From Enterobacter mori LMG 25706 (GTDB lineage Bacteria; Pseudomonadota; Gammaproteobacteria; Enterobacterales; Enterobacteriaceae), in NCBI RefSeq assembly GCF_000211415.1, contig NZ_GL890780.1:662911-719270 (forward strand): 56,360 nt of DNA, written 5' to 3'. Positions 56,344 to 56,360 of this stretch are shown here, in pieces (position 1 is the stretch's first letter; each line of letters begins with the position of its first letter). Both the position numbers and the translations under genes were made by a program. The notes under the pieces are model-generated. The model was not told the DNA's origin and made no database searches. It saw only the letters and a program-made list of their open reading frames with translations.

Positions 56344-56360
56344 TGTGAGATTGCCGGGGA

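Overview
The window is a gene-dense chromosomal segment of a member of the Enterobacteriaceae. Almost every protein is close to full-length colinear with its Escherichia coli counterpart, but with steady scattered substitutions, which points to an Enterobacter / Lelliottia / Leclercia-like genus rather than Escherichia itself (inference; no search was run). About 55 protein genes, two tRNAs, one Hfq-class sRNA, several REP elements and many intrinsic terminators are visible. No prophage, insertion sequence, integron or CRISPR array was found, and no gene-free stretch exceeds 300 bases.

Left block (1-21,100): mtr, deaD with the tiny yrbN, nlpI, then the RNA/translation operon read leftward from tRNA-fMet (metY): metY-rimP-nusA-infB-rbfA-truB-rpsO-pnp. 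argG lies divergently behind ARG boxes. Next come tRNA-Leu (leuU) with secG, then glmM, folP and ftsH-rlmE. This is the classic 71-72 min region of the E. coli map.

Middle block (21,200-47,100): yhbY, greA, dacB followed by a PmrAB/BasRS-type two-component pair that E. coli K-12 lacks at this site, then cgtA-yhbE-rpmA-rplU, ispB, sfsB, murA-ibaG, the mlaFEDCB lipid-transport operon, and the yrbG-kdsD-kdsC-lptC-lptA-lptB-rpoN-hpf-ptsN-rapZ-npr run. Then mtgA, elbB, the ArcZ small RNA and arcB. The theme is the cell envelope (peptidoglycan precursors and remodelling, Kdo synthesis, LPS export, phospholipid retrograde transport, lipid A signalling) mixed with ribosome biogenesis.

Right block (47,200-56,360): lptG-lptF, divergent pepA-holC-valS, a GNAT acetyltransferase (yjgM) and the aldehyde reductase ahr. 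In E. coli K-12 these genes sit near 96-97 min, not beside arcB. The junction between arcB and lptG is the most notable structural feature. It has the gene order and orientation expected of an inversion spanning oriC, with end points about equally far from the origin on each replichore, and it places five of the seven lpt genes within about 12 kb.

The most interesting items are this arcB/lptG junction, the dacB-pmrA-pmrB operon with conserved ExxE metal-sensing motifs, an ArcZ with a diverged 5' half, and a hairpin between the Shine-Dalgarno sequence and the start codon of ispB. No wholly new biological system is evident; this is mainly a core-genome window.
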